The notes: a model not told the origin generated them from the letters alone. Numbered from the stretch's first letter, positions 33,760-43,155 are shown. The stretch is 64,000 nt of DNA from Bacteroidales bacterium (GCA_020636835.1 JACJXC010000005.1:434001-498000), one strand, 5' to 3'. Made by a program: numbers and translations.

Positions 33760-33861
33760 GGCAAAAAATATTAAGTAAAAAACATACTAAATTGTAAAGG
33801 TAATGCATAAAACCGATAATGTAAGTATCACCCCCGCGAAAGGACAAAACGAGGAGTAAAA

Positions 33862-33892
33862 AAAAGCATCCGGAACATAAAGAACCGGATGC
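33862..33892 (-). terminator. Terminator of the 165-residue unknown gene
   Basis: An 8-bp stem GCATCCGG / CCGGATGC (33866-33873 and 33885-33892) is followed on the minus strand by a T-run from 33865 leftwards. Confidence 0.7.
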
Positions 33893-33925
33893 CAAACCTA
33901 AATTTAACAACAAACCTAAACAAAC

Positions 33926-34423
33926 CTAATTCTTTGAACTGTACGAGTTGATTAAAATGGAACACATTTCGAAATTTTCGAGCTGAACATACTGCTGAAT
34001 AAAATTCTCGGGCATGTTCATATTAACCAAACTAGCCCCATTTAATTGAATATTAGACCCTTCTAGAGACTGTGGGGCATTACAAGATTTGGTATCATCG
34101 GTATGGGACGATTTGGCAAGGATGAAATTTTCGGTGGCTTCATCGATCCAAAACCCGCTTTGCTCCTCAATGGTAAGCAAAACAGATTCCCCCGAGTTAC
34201 GCAACAACGAGCGGATTTTAAGCTGAAGAATGAGCAATTCCTTCATTTCAGACTTTAACCGCTTGGACGAGTCCATCAGTTCCATAATACGAGCAAAATC
34301 GCGATTCGCCTCTGGAGAATGCATAATAATGCTAACCTCGTCGGAATTAGACGCAATTATCTTAGCATCCAGAGCAATTCGCTGCCCCAAATCAATTAAT
34401 AATGTATGAAACAATTCACTCAC
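33926..34423 (-). CDS. Hypothetical protein, 165 aa
   Basis: I do not recognise this protein. It is predicted to be soluble and largely helical, with a leucine-rich coiled stretch (MKELLILQLKIRSLL) around residues 60-75. It has a polar, Ser/Asn-rich middle (SSHTDDTKSCNAPQSLEGSN), and no signal peptide or known motif. It is divergent from the etf operon and ends with its own terminator. A role near the etf genes is possible, but nothing in the sequence shows one. Confidence 0.6.
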   Translation of the reverse strand: MSELFHTLLIDLGQRIALDAKIIASNSDEVSIIMHSPEANRDFARIMELMDSSKRLKSEMKELLILQLKIRSLLRNSGESVLLTIEEQSGFWIDEATENFILAKSSHTDDTKSCNAPQSLEGSNIQLNGASLVNMNMPENFIQQYVQLENFEMCSILINSYSSKN

Positions 34424-34876
34424 TATTAGTTACTTTAATGAAAATAAATTTACAAAAAAGGAGTACAAATGTCAAGTTTCTTTTGTGAAAATCAATTAAT
34501 TTTCAGCTAAATAAAACTAAACAAAAATCAAAGAATGTTAAAATACAGAGAGTTAATAACAGTAAAAAGCAATAACTCGTTCCGAAAGGAATTGCACTCT
34601 AATTGTATTGAACAAATGCATAATTAAACCCAACGATCCAACGTAATTGGGTAAAATAATTCAGATTTGTACACCCGTTTAAACAGAACGGAAGTTGGGG
34701 GATATTCTGTAATTATTTGATAATTCAATACATAGTCATTAGGAGTGAAAATAAATTTCTCTCACTAAGAACTTTGTTTATTTTTGTAGTTATTTTTTCA
34801 TAGCCAAATAACTTAACGCGCTGTAGAATAAATATATACGAATAAAATATGTTTAACTAAACTTAATACTTTACTG
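34424..34876. other. Intergenic region upstream of etfB
   Basis: This 453-bp AT-rich divergent region has the etf -7 box at 34779-34786. A 13-codon reading frame preceded by AGGAG (ATG near 34469) is too short to judge. I see no RNA gene or repeat. Confidence 0.45.
34779..34786 (+). promoter_or_regulatory. Candidate -7 box of the etf operon
   Basis: TATTTTTG matches TAnnTTTG; it is 91 nt upstream of the etfB start, implying an 80-nt leader. The -33 element is poor (ATTTC). Confidence 0.45.
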
Positions 34877-35626
34877 ATGAAGATTCTTGTTTGTATCAGC
34901 AACGTACCAGACACCACAACAAAAGTGAAATTTGTTGATGGCGATACTAAATTGGATACCAATGGCATTCAATGGGTTATCAATCCATGGGACGAACTTT
35001 CGCTTACCAGAGCATTAGAACTAAAGGATGATGCCAGCACCGGTGTGAAATCGGTTACTGTTGCTCACGTTGGATTGGCAACATCTGAACCCACAATACG
35101 GAAAGCACTTGCCATTGGAGCCGATGATGCCATTAGAGTTAACGCAGATCCAACTGACGCTTACAATGTTGCTGCTCAAATTGCTGAAGTAGTTAAAAAG
35201 GAGCAATTCGATATTATAATGTGCGGTATTGAGTCGAGCGATTTCAACAGTTCGGCAGTAGGAAGCATGGTTGCAGAATTTTTAGGGATGCCTTCGGTTT
35301 CGGCTGTTTCGAACCTCAAAATTGAGAACGGCACTGCAGTTATTACCCGCGAAATTGATGGTGGAAAAGAGATTATTTCAGTTCCTGCGCCATTCGTAGC
35401 CATTGTACAAAAAGGCATCGCCAAAGAGCCCCGAATTGCAGCTATGCGCGGTATTATGATGGCCCGTACAAAAGCTATTAAACTTTACGAACCAGTTGCT
35501 ATTGACGCATTAACCGAAACGGCTAAGTTCGAAATGCCAGCTGCTAGAGCGGCCTGCAAATTTGTTGATGCTGAAAATCCAAAGCAACTAATTGAGCTGC
35601 TACAGGCAGAAACCAAATTAATTTAA
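34877..35626 (+). CDS. etfB: Electron transfer flavoprotein beta subunit
   Basis: The 249-residue protein matches the EtfB family (KILVCISNVPDTTTKVKFVD, QWVINPWDELSLTRALELKD, TREIDGGKEIISVPAPFVAI). It binds AMP and pairs with EtfA to accept electrons from acyl-CoA dehydrogenases. The operon continues with two Fe-S oxidoreductase subunits and an acyl-CoA dehydrogenase, which points to beta-oxidation or acyl-CoA-linked respiration. EtfB alone does not tell whether this ETF bifurcates; its gene partners favour a quinone-linked route. Confidence 0.95.
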   Translation: MKILVCISNVPDTTTKVKFVDGDTKLDTNGIQWVINPWDELSLTRALELKDDASTGVKSVTVAHVGLATSEPTIRKALAIGADDAIRVNADPTDAYNVAAQIAEVVKKEQFDIIMCGIESSDFNSSAVGSMVAEFLGMPSVSAVSNLKIENGTAVITREIDGGKEIISVPAPFVAIVQKGIAKEPRIAAMRGIMMARTKAIKLYEPVAIDALTETAKFEMPAARAACKFVDAENPKQLIELLQAETKLI

Positions 35627-35653
35627 GTTGAACCCTATTAATTCCGAAATAAT

Positions 35654-36619
35654 ATGTCAGTACTAGTATATACCGAAAACTGGGACGGAAAATTCAAGAA
35701 ATCATCATTCGAGTTGGTGTCTTACGCTAGTAAGGTAGCCGAAATGATGGGAACCAGTGCAGTGGCTGTTTCAATTGGGAATGTTGACGAAGCAGAATTA
35801 AAACTACTTGGAAATTACGGTGCGCAAAAAGTTATCAGCGTAAATCAGGATAACCTTAAAACCCTAGATAGCCAGGCATACACAAGCGCTATTGCCAGTG
35901 TTGCAGAGAAAATTGGTGCAAAAGTTATTGTTGTAGCAAACAACAACTCGGGAAAATCTATCGCTCCTCGCCTATCGGTTCGACTAAAAGCAGCTTTAGG
36001 TGCAGGCGTTAGCAAACTTCCAATCAGCACAAGTCCTTTCACTGTTTACAAAAGAGCATTCTCGGGTGGAGCATACGCCGATGTTGTGCTAAAAACCGAT
36101 GTAAAAGTTATCACTCTAGCACAAAACTCTTTCGATGTTATCGAAACTGCTAACAATGCAGTTATCGAGAAGATGGATATTAGCGTTGATGCTCCAAAAA
36201 CTCAGGTTAAAGAGGTTCAAAAACAATCAGGAAAACTTTTATTAACCGACGCTGAAATCGTAGTATCGGGTGGTCGTGGTATGAAATCGGCTGACAACTG
36301 GGCTCCAATTGTAGAATTGGCTGATTTGTTGGGTGGCGCAACCGCTTGTTCTCGTCCAGTTTCTGACGAAGGATGGCGTCCTCACGATGAGCATACTGGT
36401 CAAACCGGTAAAATTATTGCTCCAAACCTTTACTTTGCAGTAGGTATTTCGGGTGCAACACAGCACATTGCTGGTGTTAGCTCATCAAAATATATTGTTG
36501 CAATCAATAACGACAAGAGCGCGCCTATTTTTGAGGTTGCTCAGTACGGTATTGTTGGCGATGCGCAAAAGGTGCTTCCTCAACTTGTTGCAGCAGTAAA
36601 AGAAATCAAAGGAAAGTAG
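35654..36619 (+). CDS. etfA: Electron transfer flavoprotein alpha subunit
   Basis: The 321-residue EtfA has the C-terminal FAD domain with VVSGGRGMKSADNW, SRPVSDEGWRPHDEHTGQTG, and VGISGATQHIAGVSSSKYIV. It starts 27 bp after etfB. The intact genes would be followed by the Fe-S oxidoreductase, but a 123-codon four-helix-bundle gene is inserted between them. Confidence 0.95.
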   Translation: MSVLVYTENWDGKFKKSSFELVSYASKVAEMMGTSAVAVSIGNVDEAELKLLGNYGAQKVISVNQDNLKTLDSQAYTSAIASVAEKIGAKVIVVANNNSGKSIAPRLSVRLKAALGAGVSKLPISTSPFTVYKRAFSGGAYADVVLKTDVKVITLAQNSFDVIETANNAVIEKMDISVDAPKTQVKEVQKQSGKLLLTDAEIVVSGGRGMKSADNWAPIVELADLLGGATACSRPVSDEGWRPHDEHTGQTGKIIAPNLYFAVGISGATQHIAGVSSSKYIVAINNDKSAPIFEVAQYGIVGDAQKVLPQLVAAVKEIKGK

Positions 36620-36628
36620 CACATTATA

Positions 36629-37091
36629 AATGTAAAATGTAAAACTCTAAATTTTAAATGTGAAATTAATTTACAATGGATAACAATAGGAAATACGACC
36701 TAGAGGAACGCCTAATTAAATTTGCAATTAGAATGTTAGAGGTTTCCGAATTACTACCTAATACAAAGGCAGGGAGCCATATCGCAGGACAACTTGTTAG
36801 ATGTGGAACTTCTCCTGCCTTTAATTACGGTGAGGCTCAATCGGCAGAATCGCTCAAAGATTTTGTTCACAAAATGGGAATATGCCTTAAAGAGCTAAGA
36901 GAAACAAGTATTTGCTTGAAGATTATTGTTCTTAAACCTCTTGTAAACAATCCGGAGCAACTAAAGGGTGATTTGGCTGAGTGCGGCGAATTAATAGCAA
37001 TATTTACTAAATCAATCAAAACTGCAAAATCGGATAAAAAGGAGTAAGCTAATTCTTTCACTTTTACATTCTTATATCAGCATTTTACATT
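36629..37091. repeat. Inverted repeats bounding the four-helix-bundle gene
   Basis: An 11-bp perfect inverted pair AATGTAAAATG (36629-36639) and CATTTTACATT (37081-37091) encloses the gene at 36676-37047. The similarity extends imperfectly inward. In the RNA the ends would pair and loop out the whole gene, as intervening sequences of this family do in 23S rRNA. Confidence 0.5.
36676..37047 (+). CDS. Four-helix bundle protein (23S rRNA intervening-sequence / S23 family)
   Basis: This 123-residue protein belongs to the four-helix-bundle family (TIGR02436-type). The signature is DLEERLIKFAIRMLEVSELL, GSHIAGQLVRCGTSPAFNYG, and the KMGICLKELRET segment. Members are encoded inside intervening sequences of 23S rRNA, or occur as orphan genes and, as Avd, in diversity-generating retroelements; their function is not clear. 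It breaks the expected order etfA, Fe-S subunit and is flanked by inverted repeats, so it is probably an insertion. No reverse transcriptase is nearby. Confidence 0.88.
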   Translation: MDNNRKYDLEERLIKFAIRMLEVSELLPNTKAGSHIAGQLVRCGTSPAFNYGEAQSAESLKDFVHKMGICLKELRETSICLKIIVLKPLVNNPEQLKGDLAECGELIAIFTKSIKTAKSDKKE

Positions 37092-37120
37092 AAATCTATA
37101 CAAACCAAAACAAACTAACT

Positions 37121-38437
37121 ATGACCAAACAAATTGTTTTTGCTATTGCACTGCTATTAACATTCGCTGTTTTTAGCTATACCATAGCAAGAATTATCCG
37201 TTTCTTCTCGCTTACCAAAAAGGGATTTCCTATAAAAGACCTCGGTAAGCGATTTATGATTATGGCCGAGGTTGCTCTTGGTCAAACAAAAATTTTCCGT
37301 AGGCCAATCCTTGGATTCCTTCACGCAGTGGTATTCTGGGGATTCTGCGTAATCCTTTTCGGAAGTATCGAGATGGTAATCGACGGCTTATTCGGAATAG
37401 AGAAATCGCTCAGCTTCCTAGGCTGGTTTTACGATTTCCTTATGGCAACCGGCGACATCTTTGCGCTGCTTATTGCCATTGCCATTGTGGTATTCCTATT
37501 CCGCAGGGTTTTCCTTCACGTGAAGCGTTTCGAAGGAATTGAAATGAAAAAGATATCGCATATCGATGCAAATATCGCGTTAACCATAATATTGGTGCTA
37601 ATGCTATCGCTACTTGGCATGAATGCAGCCTACGTAGGCCATACCATGGCAATTGGTGACGAAATTCACGGTGCATACCCCGTTGGCAATTACCTTGCAT
37701 CGATATTCGCAGGAATGTCGACAGAATCGGTACTGGTACAGTACGAAATTTACTGGTGGACGCACATCCTCCTTATCTTTATTTTTGCCAATATCCTCCC
37801 CTACTCTAAGCACTTCCACGTGTTTATGTCGGTTCCAAACGTATTCATATCGCGCCTCGAACCGCTGGGCAAAATGAGAAACATGGACAATGTTACCCGC
37901 GAGGTAAAACTTATGATGGATCCAAACGCAGCATTTGCAGCACCCGCAACCGATGCCCCCATTGAGCGCTTTGGTGTTAAGGATGCCGAGGATGTAATAT
38001 GGAATAGCTACTTTAACTCGCTATCGTGCACTGAGTGTGGACGTTGCACAGCGGTGTGCCCCGCTAACATCACCGGAAAAAAACTATCGCCCCGTAAAGT
38101 GATGATGGATCTACGTGCGCGCATGAAAGAAAAAGGGCCTCAACTCCTAAAGAATAAAGATTTTAACGATAACAAATCGCTTGTCCGCGATTACATTAGC
38201 GAGGAAGAGCTTTGGGCTTGCACCACCTGCAATGCCTGTGCAAAGGAATGTCCTATCAACATAAATCAACCATCGTTAATACTCGAAATGCGCCGTTACC
38301 TTGTAATGGAAGAGGGCTCTGCGCCAGGCGAAATTAAGGCGATGTTCAACAATATTGAGAACAACGGAGCCCCTTGGCAGTACTCGCCCGAGGATAGGCT
38401 TTTATGGACAAAGGATTTGGAAATTAACGTACAATAG
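37121..38437 (+). CDS. Membrane Fe-S oxidoreductase, NarI-like anchor and two [4Fe-4S] clusters
   Basis: The 438-residue protein has about six membrane helices (VFAIALLLTFAVFSYTIARI at the start, GFLHAVVFWGFCVILFGSIE) of the nitrate-reductase gamma type, which bind haem b. A cytoplasmic domain with two [4Fe-4S] motifs (CTECGRCTAVCP, CTTCNACAKECP) follows. Together with the CCG protein downstream it forms a heterodisulfide-reductase-like unit that could move electrons from ETF to menaquinone. In several anaerobes the two are fused as an ETF:quinone oxidoreductase; here they are split. Confidence 0.9.
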   Translation: MTKQIVFAIALLLTFAVFSYTIARIIRFFSLTKKGFPIKDLGKRFMIMAEVALGQTKIFRRPILGFLHAVVFWGFCVILFGSIEMVIDGLFGIEKSLSFLGWFYDFLMATGDIFALLIAIAIVVFLFRRVFLHVKRFEGIEMKKISHIDANIALTIILVLMLSLLGMNAAYVGHTMAIGDEIHGAYPVGNYLASIFAGMSTESVLVQYEIYWWTHILLIFIFANILPYSKHFHVFMSVPNVFISRLEPLGKMRNMDNVTREVKLMMDPNAAFAAPATDAPIERFGVKDAEDVIWNSYFNSLSCTECGRCTAVCPANITGKKLSPRKVMMDLRARMKEKGPQLLKNKDFNDNKSLVRDYISEEELWACTTCNACAKECPININQPSLILEMRRYLVMEEGSAPGEIKAMFNNIENNGAPWQYSPEDRLLWTKDLEINVQ

Positions 38438-38499
38438 CATGTTTTAACTGCTAACAATGCAGTTTACAAACAACTATCAATAAAAATTATCAACAAGAT

Positions 38500-39294
38500 A
38501 TGGAAACACGTAAAATAGAAATCCCTGTAATGGCCGATTTATTTGCCCGTGGCGAAAAACCTGAATACCTATTCTGGGTTGGTTGCGCTGGTGCATACGA
38601 CGACCGTTACAAGAAAGTAACACGTGCTTTTGCAAAAATTCTTAGTTACCTAAACGTTAGCTACGCAGTGCTTGGAAAGGAAGAAACCTGTACTGGCGAC
38701 CCCGCTCGCCGCGCAGGCAACGAAATGCTTTACCAAATGCAGGCACTCCAAAATATTGAACTATTTAAGGCTTATGAGATTACCAAAATTATCACCATTT
38801 GCCCCCACTGCTACAATATTTTGAAAAACGAATACCCCGATTTAGGCGGAAACTACGAGGTAATCAACTACATAGAGCTGCTCGATAAATACATCAAAGA
38901 GGGTAAACTAAAGGTGAACACCGATACCTTCAAGGACTCACGCATCACCTACCACGACCCTTGCTACTTAGGCCGTGCTAACGACATTTACGAGGAGCCC
39001 CGCAGAGTTATCAAATCGGTAAGCAATCATTTAGTCGAGATGGATCGGAACCGAAGTTTTGCCCTATGCTGCGGCGCTGGTGGTGCTCAAATGTTCAAGG
39101 AGGCCGAGAAGGGTAATAAGGAGGTTTTCCTTGAGCGGATGGAAGATGTACTGAAAGTAAATCCGGATATTATTGCAACCGCCTGCCCTTTTTGTATGAC
39201 AATGATGACCGATGGTATCAAGTACAAGAATCAGGAGGAGAATATGAAGAATTACGATATTGCGGAACTAATTGTAATGTCGCTTGGACTATAA
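38500..39294 (+). CDS. CCG-domain Fe-S protein (HdrB/HdrD-like), partner of the membrane oxidoreductase
   Basis: The 264-residue protein contains two cysteine-rich CCG domains: VGCAGAYDDRYKKV with ETCTGDPARRAG and CPHCYN, and the second with YHDPCYLGRAN, CCGAGGAQMF and CPFCMTMM. They hold a non-cubane or [4Fe-4S] centre in heterodisulfide reductases. It lies 62 bp after the membrane subunit and 25 bp before the acyl-CoA dehydrogenase, so all serve one pathway. Confidence 0.9.
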   Translation: METRKIEIPVMADLFARGEKPEYLFWVGCAGAYDDRYKKVTRAFAKILSYLNVSYAVLGKEETCTGDPARRAGNEMLYQMQALQNIELFKAYEITKIITICPHCYNILKNEYPDLGGNYEVINYIELLDKYIKEGKLKVNTDTFKDSRITYHDPCYLGRANDIYEEPRRVIKSVSNHLVEMDRNRSFALCCGAGGAQMFKEAEKGNKEVFLERMEDVLKVNPDIIATACPFCMTMMTDGIKYKNQEENMKNYDIAELIVMSLGL

Positions 39295-39319
39295 CTAAAC
39301 AAAATAACCTTACGAACTA

Positions 39320-41095
39320 ATGGAAAAAGTAAACCTTAAAACTGGCGAGTTCCTAGTAAAGGATGTGGATGCCAATAGCATTTTTATTCCCGAGGAATTC
39401 AATGAAGAGCAAAGAATGATTGCTCAAACCTGCAGAGATTTTCTAGAGGCTGAAGTTTACCCCAACTTGGAAAAAACCGAAAAAGGCGATAGGGCTTTAA
39501 TGAAAAGCATTCTACACAAAGCGGGAGAACTGGGGATGTTGGGAATTGCTGTTCCTGAACAGTACAACGGTTTTGGGCAAGATTTTGCAACCCAAATGCT
39601 AGTTGCCGAAACAACAGGTGCAGGGTACTCATTCTCTGTTGCTTACATGTGCCACTGCGGTATTGGAACAATGCCAATTATGTACTATGGTAACGAGGAG
39701 CAACGCCAAAAATACGTTACACGCCTTGCAACTGGCGAGCTAATTGGAGCATACTGCTTAACCGAACCGGGTGCTGGTAGCGATGCCAACTCTGGTAAAA
39801 CCCAGGCTAAACTTAGCGAAGACGGTAAACATTACATCCTTAACGGACAAAAAATGTGGATTACCAACGGTGGCTTTGCCGACACACAGGTGGTATTTGC
39901 AAAAATTGATAACGATCGGATCCTAAGCGCGTTCATTGTAGAGAGCAACTGGCCTGGCATTGTAATTGGCCCCGACGAGCACAAAATGGGTATCAAGGGC
40001 TCATCAACCACTCAAATCTATTACAACGACGTAAAAGTACCCGTTGAAAATATGATTGGTGCCCGTGGCGAAGGTTTCCGTATTGCCCTAAGTATCCTAC
40101 ACATGGGCCGTATGAAACTTGGTGCTAACGTTATTGGCGCTGCAAAGCAAACCATTACCGATGCAGTTCGTTACGCCAATGAGCGGAAGCAATTCGGAAC
40201 TCAAATTGCAAACTTTGGCGCAATTAAGCATAAACTTGCCCAAATGGCAATCAAAACATTTGCTCACGAATCGGCAATATACCGTGTAAGCAAGGATGTA
40301 GACCTAATGTTAGACCAGCTCAAATCAGAAGGTATGGACTATGGCCGTGCATCTATCGATGCAATTAGCCACTATGCCGTAGAGGACGCCGTTCTTAAAG
40401 TTTGGGGATCGGAAATGTTGGATTACGTAGTTGACGAAGCACTTCAGATACATGGTGGTATGGGTTACTCTGCCGAAATGAACATTGACAAAGGCTACCG
40501 CGACTCACGTATCAATCGTATTTTTGAAGGAACCAACGAAATAAACCGCTTACTTGTTGTTGAAAGTGCTACAAAACGTGCGCTAAAAGGCGAATACGAC
40601 CTATTTGGCCCAGCCGAGGAACTATACAACAACATGGGTTCAATTACTGATGGAGCAAAAACTGGCGAAAGCTATTTTGAAGAGAAACTTCGCTACGCGA
40701 AGAACTTCAAAAAAGCCATTATGCTTGCAATTTACAGTACCAACAAGGCATTAGGTAAGAAGTTCATGAATGAGCAGGAGGTTGTAAACAACCTATCGAA
40801 CATGATTATGGAGCTTTACATTGCAGAGTCGATGGTTTTAAGAGTACAGAAGCTTGAAGGGTTAAAAGGCGCCAACCCAATTCATCAGGATATGCTTAAT
40901 GTATTCCTCTACGATGCAGCAAGCATTATCCGTAAGAATGCTAAAGATGCAATCTACTCAAGCATTGAGGGTGATGAGGCTGATAAACTAAACAAAGCCA
41001 TTATGACTTTAACCCACGTTAAAGGGGTTAACACCAAGGATGCTCGTCGCAGAATTGCCGATAAGATTATTGAGAATAACGAGTATAAGTTCTAG
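39320..41095 (+). CDS. Acyl-CoA dehydrogenase with C-terminal extension
   Basis: The first 400 residues carry the FAD-binding acyl-CoA dehydrogenase fold (YCLTEPGAGSDANSGKTQAK, WITNGGFADTQVVFAKI, YANERKQFGTQI, IHGGMGYSAEMNIDKGYRDS). The catalytic-type Glu lies in RIFEGTNEINRLLVVE. About 190 further residues form an extra helical domain seen in long ACADs of anaerobic bacteria. It oxidises an acyl-CoA and hands electrons to EtfAB. Chain-length preference is not inferable. A terminator follows. Confidence 0.93.
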   Translation: MEKVNLKTGEFLVKDVDANSIFIPEEFNEEQRMIAQTCRDFLEAEVYPNLEKTEKGDRALMKSILHKAGELGMLGIAVPEQYNGFGQDFATQMLVAETTGAGYSFSVAYMCHCGIGTMPIMYYGNEEQRQKYVTRLATGELIGAYCLTEPGAGSDANSGKTQAKLSEDGKHYILNGQKMWITNGGFADTQVVFAKIDNDRILSAFIVESNWPGIVIGPDEHKMGIKGSSTTQIYYNDVKVPVENMIGARGEGFRIALSILHMGRMKLGANVIGAAKQTITDAVRYANERKQFGTQIANFGAIKHKLAQMAIKTFAHESAIYRVSKDVDLMLDQLKSEGMDYGRASIDAISHYAVEDAVLKVWGSEMLDYVVDEALQIHGGMGYSAEMNIDKGYRDSRINRIFEGTNEINRLLVVESATKRALKGEYDLFGPAEELYNNMGSITDGAKTGESYFEEKLRYAKNFKKAIMLAIYSTNKALGKKFMNEQEVVNNLSNMIMELYIAESMVLRVQKLEGLKGANPIHQDMLNVFLYDAASIIRKNAKDAIYSSIEGDEADKLNKAIMTLTHVKGVNTKDARRRIADKIIENNEYKF

Positions 41096-41121
41096 TTTTA
41101 AACACTGAACACCCTATGAAT

Positions 41122-41157
41122 AAAGGGATGCGAGCATTATCGTATCCCTTTTATTTT
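41122..41157 (+). terminator. Terminator of the etf operon
   Basis: Stem AAAGGGATGCG / CGTATCCCTTT (41122-41132 and 41141-41151), with one G-U pair, is followed by a T-rich tail. Confidence 0.75.
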
Positions 41158-41188
41158 ATGGAGATGTCGAAAAAATTACAGAGATAAC

Positions 41189-41196
41189 TATATTTG
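41189..41196 (+). promoter_or_regulatory. -7 box of the TPR regulator gene
   Basis: TATATTTG, a perfect TAnnTTTG, 31 nt before the ATG at 41227. It overlaps an upstream TTG that could otherwise be read as an earlier start. Confidence 0.55.
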
Positions 41197-41226
41197 TATC
41201 GTTTAGAATACAATAGAAAAATTGGG

Positions 41227-42912
41227 ATGGAAAAAAAAATAATACTCGTATTAACGCTACTACTATTTGAATTGGGCGGATTGATTGCCCAGAATCACAA
41301 TCATGAAAACTACACGAAAGACTCCATTGCCATTGAAACACAACTAGATTCCATTGAAAAATTCATCAACTATAACGAGCGCGAAACCGCATATCGCTCT
41401 GTACTAGAAGGCCTCAAGAAATACTCAAACACAAGTTACAGAATTGGAAAGGTAAAGTTGTTGGAAAGAGCCTCAACGCTAAATAGCCACTACGAATTTA
41501 ATCTCGACAGCAGTGTTTACTACCTCAACGAAATGCTAAAATTATCGACCGAAATTGGGTTTGAGAAAGGGATTCTATGGTACGAACATTCGCTAGGCAA
41601 AGTGTACTATGTACAAAAGGATTACTCCAACGCCCAAAAGTTTTTCGAAAGTGCCTACAAAAAATCGATCGATTTAAACGACAGCGTTAGCATGGCCGAT
41701 ATACTTGCCATACTATCGAACGTACAAATTATTAACAACGATTACAACGGGGCAAAACAATCGATACGTGAAGCACTGGAGATAACCAAGTACTACAACA
41801 TGGAGCGAACCGACATTATGCTTTACGACAGGCTAGCCAGAATTTTTGAAGAAGGAAAACAATACGACAGCTCCTTGTTTTACTATAAAAAAGCATTAGA
41901 AATATCGAAATCAATAAAAAGCCGACAAGGAATAATAACCTCGGAATTTAACATTGCATACCTTGCCTACCTCCAAAACCCCAATATCGACATTGCCCGA
42001 AAGCTCAGAGAGGTAATGCAGCAAACCAAACAGGAAGGATTTATCCGACTTTACATCAACGCAGGCTACATTCTTTCCGATGTTTATGAAGAGAAGAAGG
42101 ACTTCGAAAAAGCATACACTACCTATAGGGAAATCAAGAACTTCGAGGATTCACTCATTGGGAACGAGAGAGTTCGCAAAGTGGTGGAGCGCGAATCGTC
42201 GTTCTACCTCAACCAGAAAGAAATTGAGAATCAACAACTATTAAAAGATGCCGAAATCAGGGAACTCGCGCTCTATAACCGCAAGGTAATAATCTACTTC
42301 ACCGCGTTTACATTAATTATCAGTGTTTTCTTTTTAAGCAATATTTACAAGAAGTATAAAGTTATCCGAAACAATCTGATAGTAATCCGGAATAAGGATC
42401 GGATTATATTTGAACAAGAAAAAGAGCTTATACAGAACGAAAAAGAGCTAATTGAACAAAAACTGGAACTCCAGAACAAGGAGCTCTCCAGCAAACTGAT
42501 GAAAATATATCAGCATCAGGAAATCATTAACAATATAACATCGGAACTGGTTAAACTTAAGAACGAACTGGCCTCTATCCCAAAAGGAAGTAAGGAGGCC
42601 CCAAGTAAGATTCAGACTATTATAAATCAAATAAAGACATCGAATAACGAGCAACTCTGGGACGAGTTTGAAACAACGTTCAACGAAACCAACCCCGATT
42701 ACCTGAAAAGGTTATCGGAAAAATTCCCGGAGTTAACTCCTAACGACATAAAACTCTGCATATTCCTAAATATGAACCTCAGGAGCAAGGAAATATCAGT
42801 AATTACACAACAAAACACCAAAACCATCGAGGTGGCCAGAACCCGACTCCGTAAAAAACTAGGCCTAGGCAACACCAACTCTAACATCACTGCATTCCTA
42901 AAACAAATTTAG
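41227..42912 (+). CDS. TPR-repeat membrane regulator with C-terminal LuxR-like helix-turn-helix
   Basis: The start is ATG 41227 (561 aa). A TTG at 41194 lies inside the promoter -7 box and is discarded. A signal peptide (KKIILVLTLLLFELGGLIAQ) leads into about 300 residues of tetratricopeptide repeats. One membrane helix (IIYFTAFTLIISVFFLSNIY) and a coiled coil rich in Lys/Glu follow. The C-terminal helix-turn-helix (LTPNDIKLCIFLNMNLRSKE, IEVARTRLRKKLGL) is of the LuxR type. Such one-protein sensors, with periplasmic TPRs and a cytoplasmic DNA-binding end, are common in Bacteroidota. It may control the giant protease gene downstream, but no site is identified. Confidence 0.85.
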   Translation: MEKKIILVLTLLLFELGGLIAQNHNHENYTKDSIAIETQLDSIEKFINYNERETAYRSVLEGLKKYSNTSYRIGKVKLLERASTLNSHYEFNLDSSVYYLNEMLKLSTEIGFEKGILWYEHSLGKVYYVQKDYSNAQKFFESAYKKSIDLNDSVSMADILAILSNVQIINNDYNGAKQSIREALEITKYYNMERTDIMLYDRLARIFEEGKQYDSSLFYYKKALEISKSIKSRQGIITSEFNIAYLAYLQNPNIDIARKLREVMQQTKQEGFIRLYINAGYILSDVYEEKKDFEKAYTTYREIKNFEDSLIGNERVRKVVERESSFYLNQKEIENQQLLKDAEIRELALYNRKVIIYFTAFTLIISVFFLSNIYKKYKVIRNNLIVIRNKDRIIFEQEKELIQNEKELIEQKLELQNKELSSKLMKIYQHQEIINNITSELVKLKNELASIPKGSKEAPSKIQTIINQIKTSNNEQLWDEFETTFNETNPDYLKRLSEKFPELTPNDIKLCIFLNMNLRSKEISVITQQNTKTIEVARTRLRKKLGLGNTNSNITAFLKQI

Positions 42913-43155
42913 GGAAGCAATCCGAATCAATTCACCCGAAAAAAATCAAAACCACTCCCATCAAAAACAATGTAATAACACAAAACCCCATCAAAAATAA
43001 CAAATCACTGAAAAACAATATATTAACAAATAGAAGTAGATACCATGTAGTGGTAATGTAGTGTTTTTTGATACCCAAAAACCACCCCAATTCAATCTAT
43101 TTTTTCATTCTTTGTGGGTTTTATAAACCTAAATGTTTAACCTAAACATCAAACC

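Noticed and set aside
36676..37047. Four-helix protein as the Avd subunit of a diversity-generating retroelement
   Set aside because: No reverse transcriptase, template repeat or variable repeat is present near it.
41194..41226. Upstream TTG start for the TPR regulator
   Set aside because: The TTG is inside the -7 box, and the signal peptide begins properly at ATG 41227.
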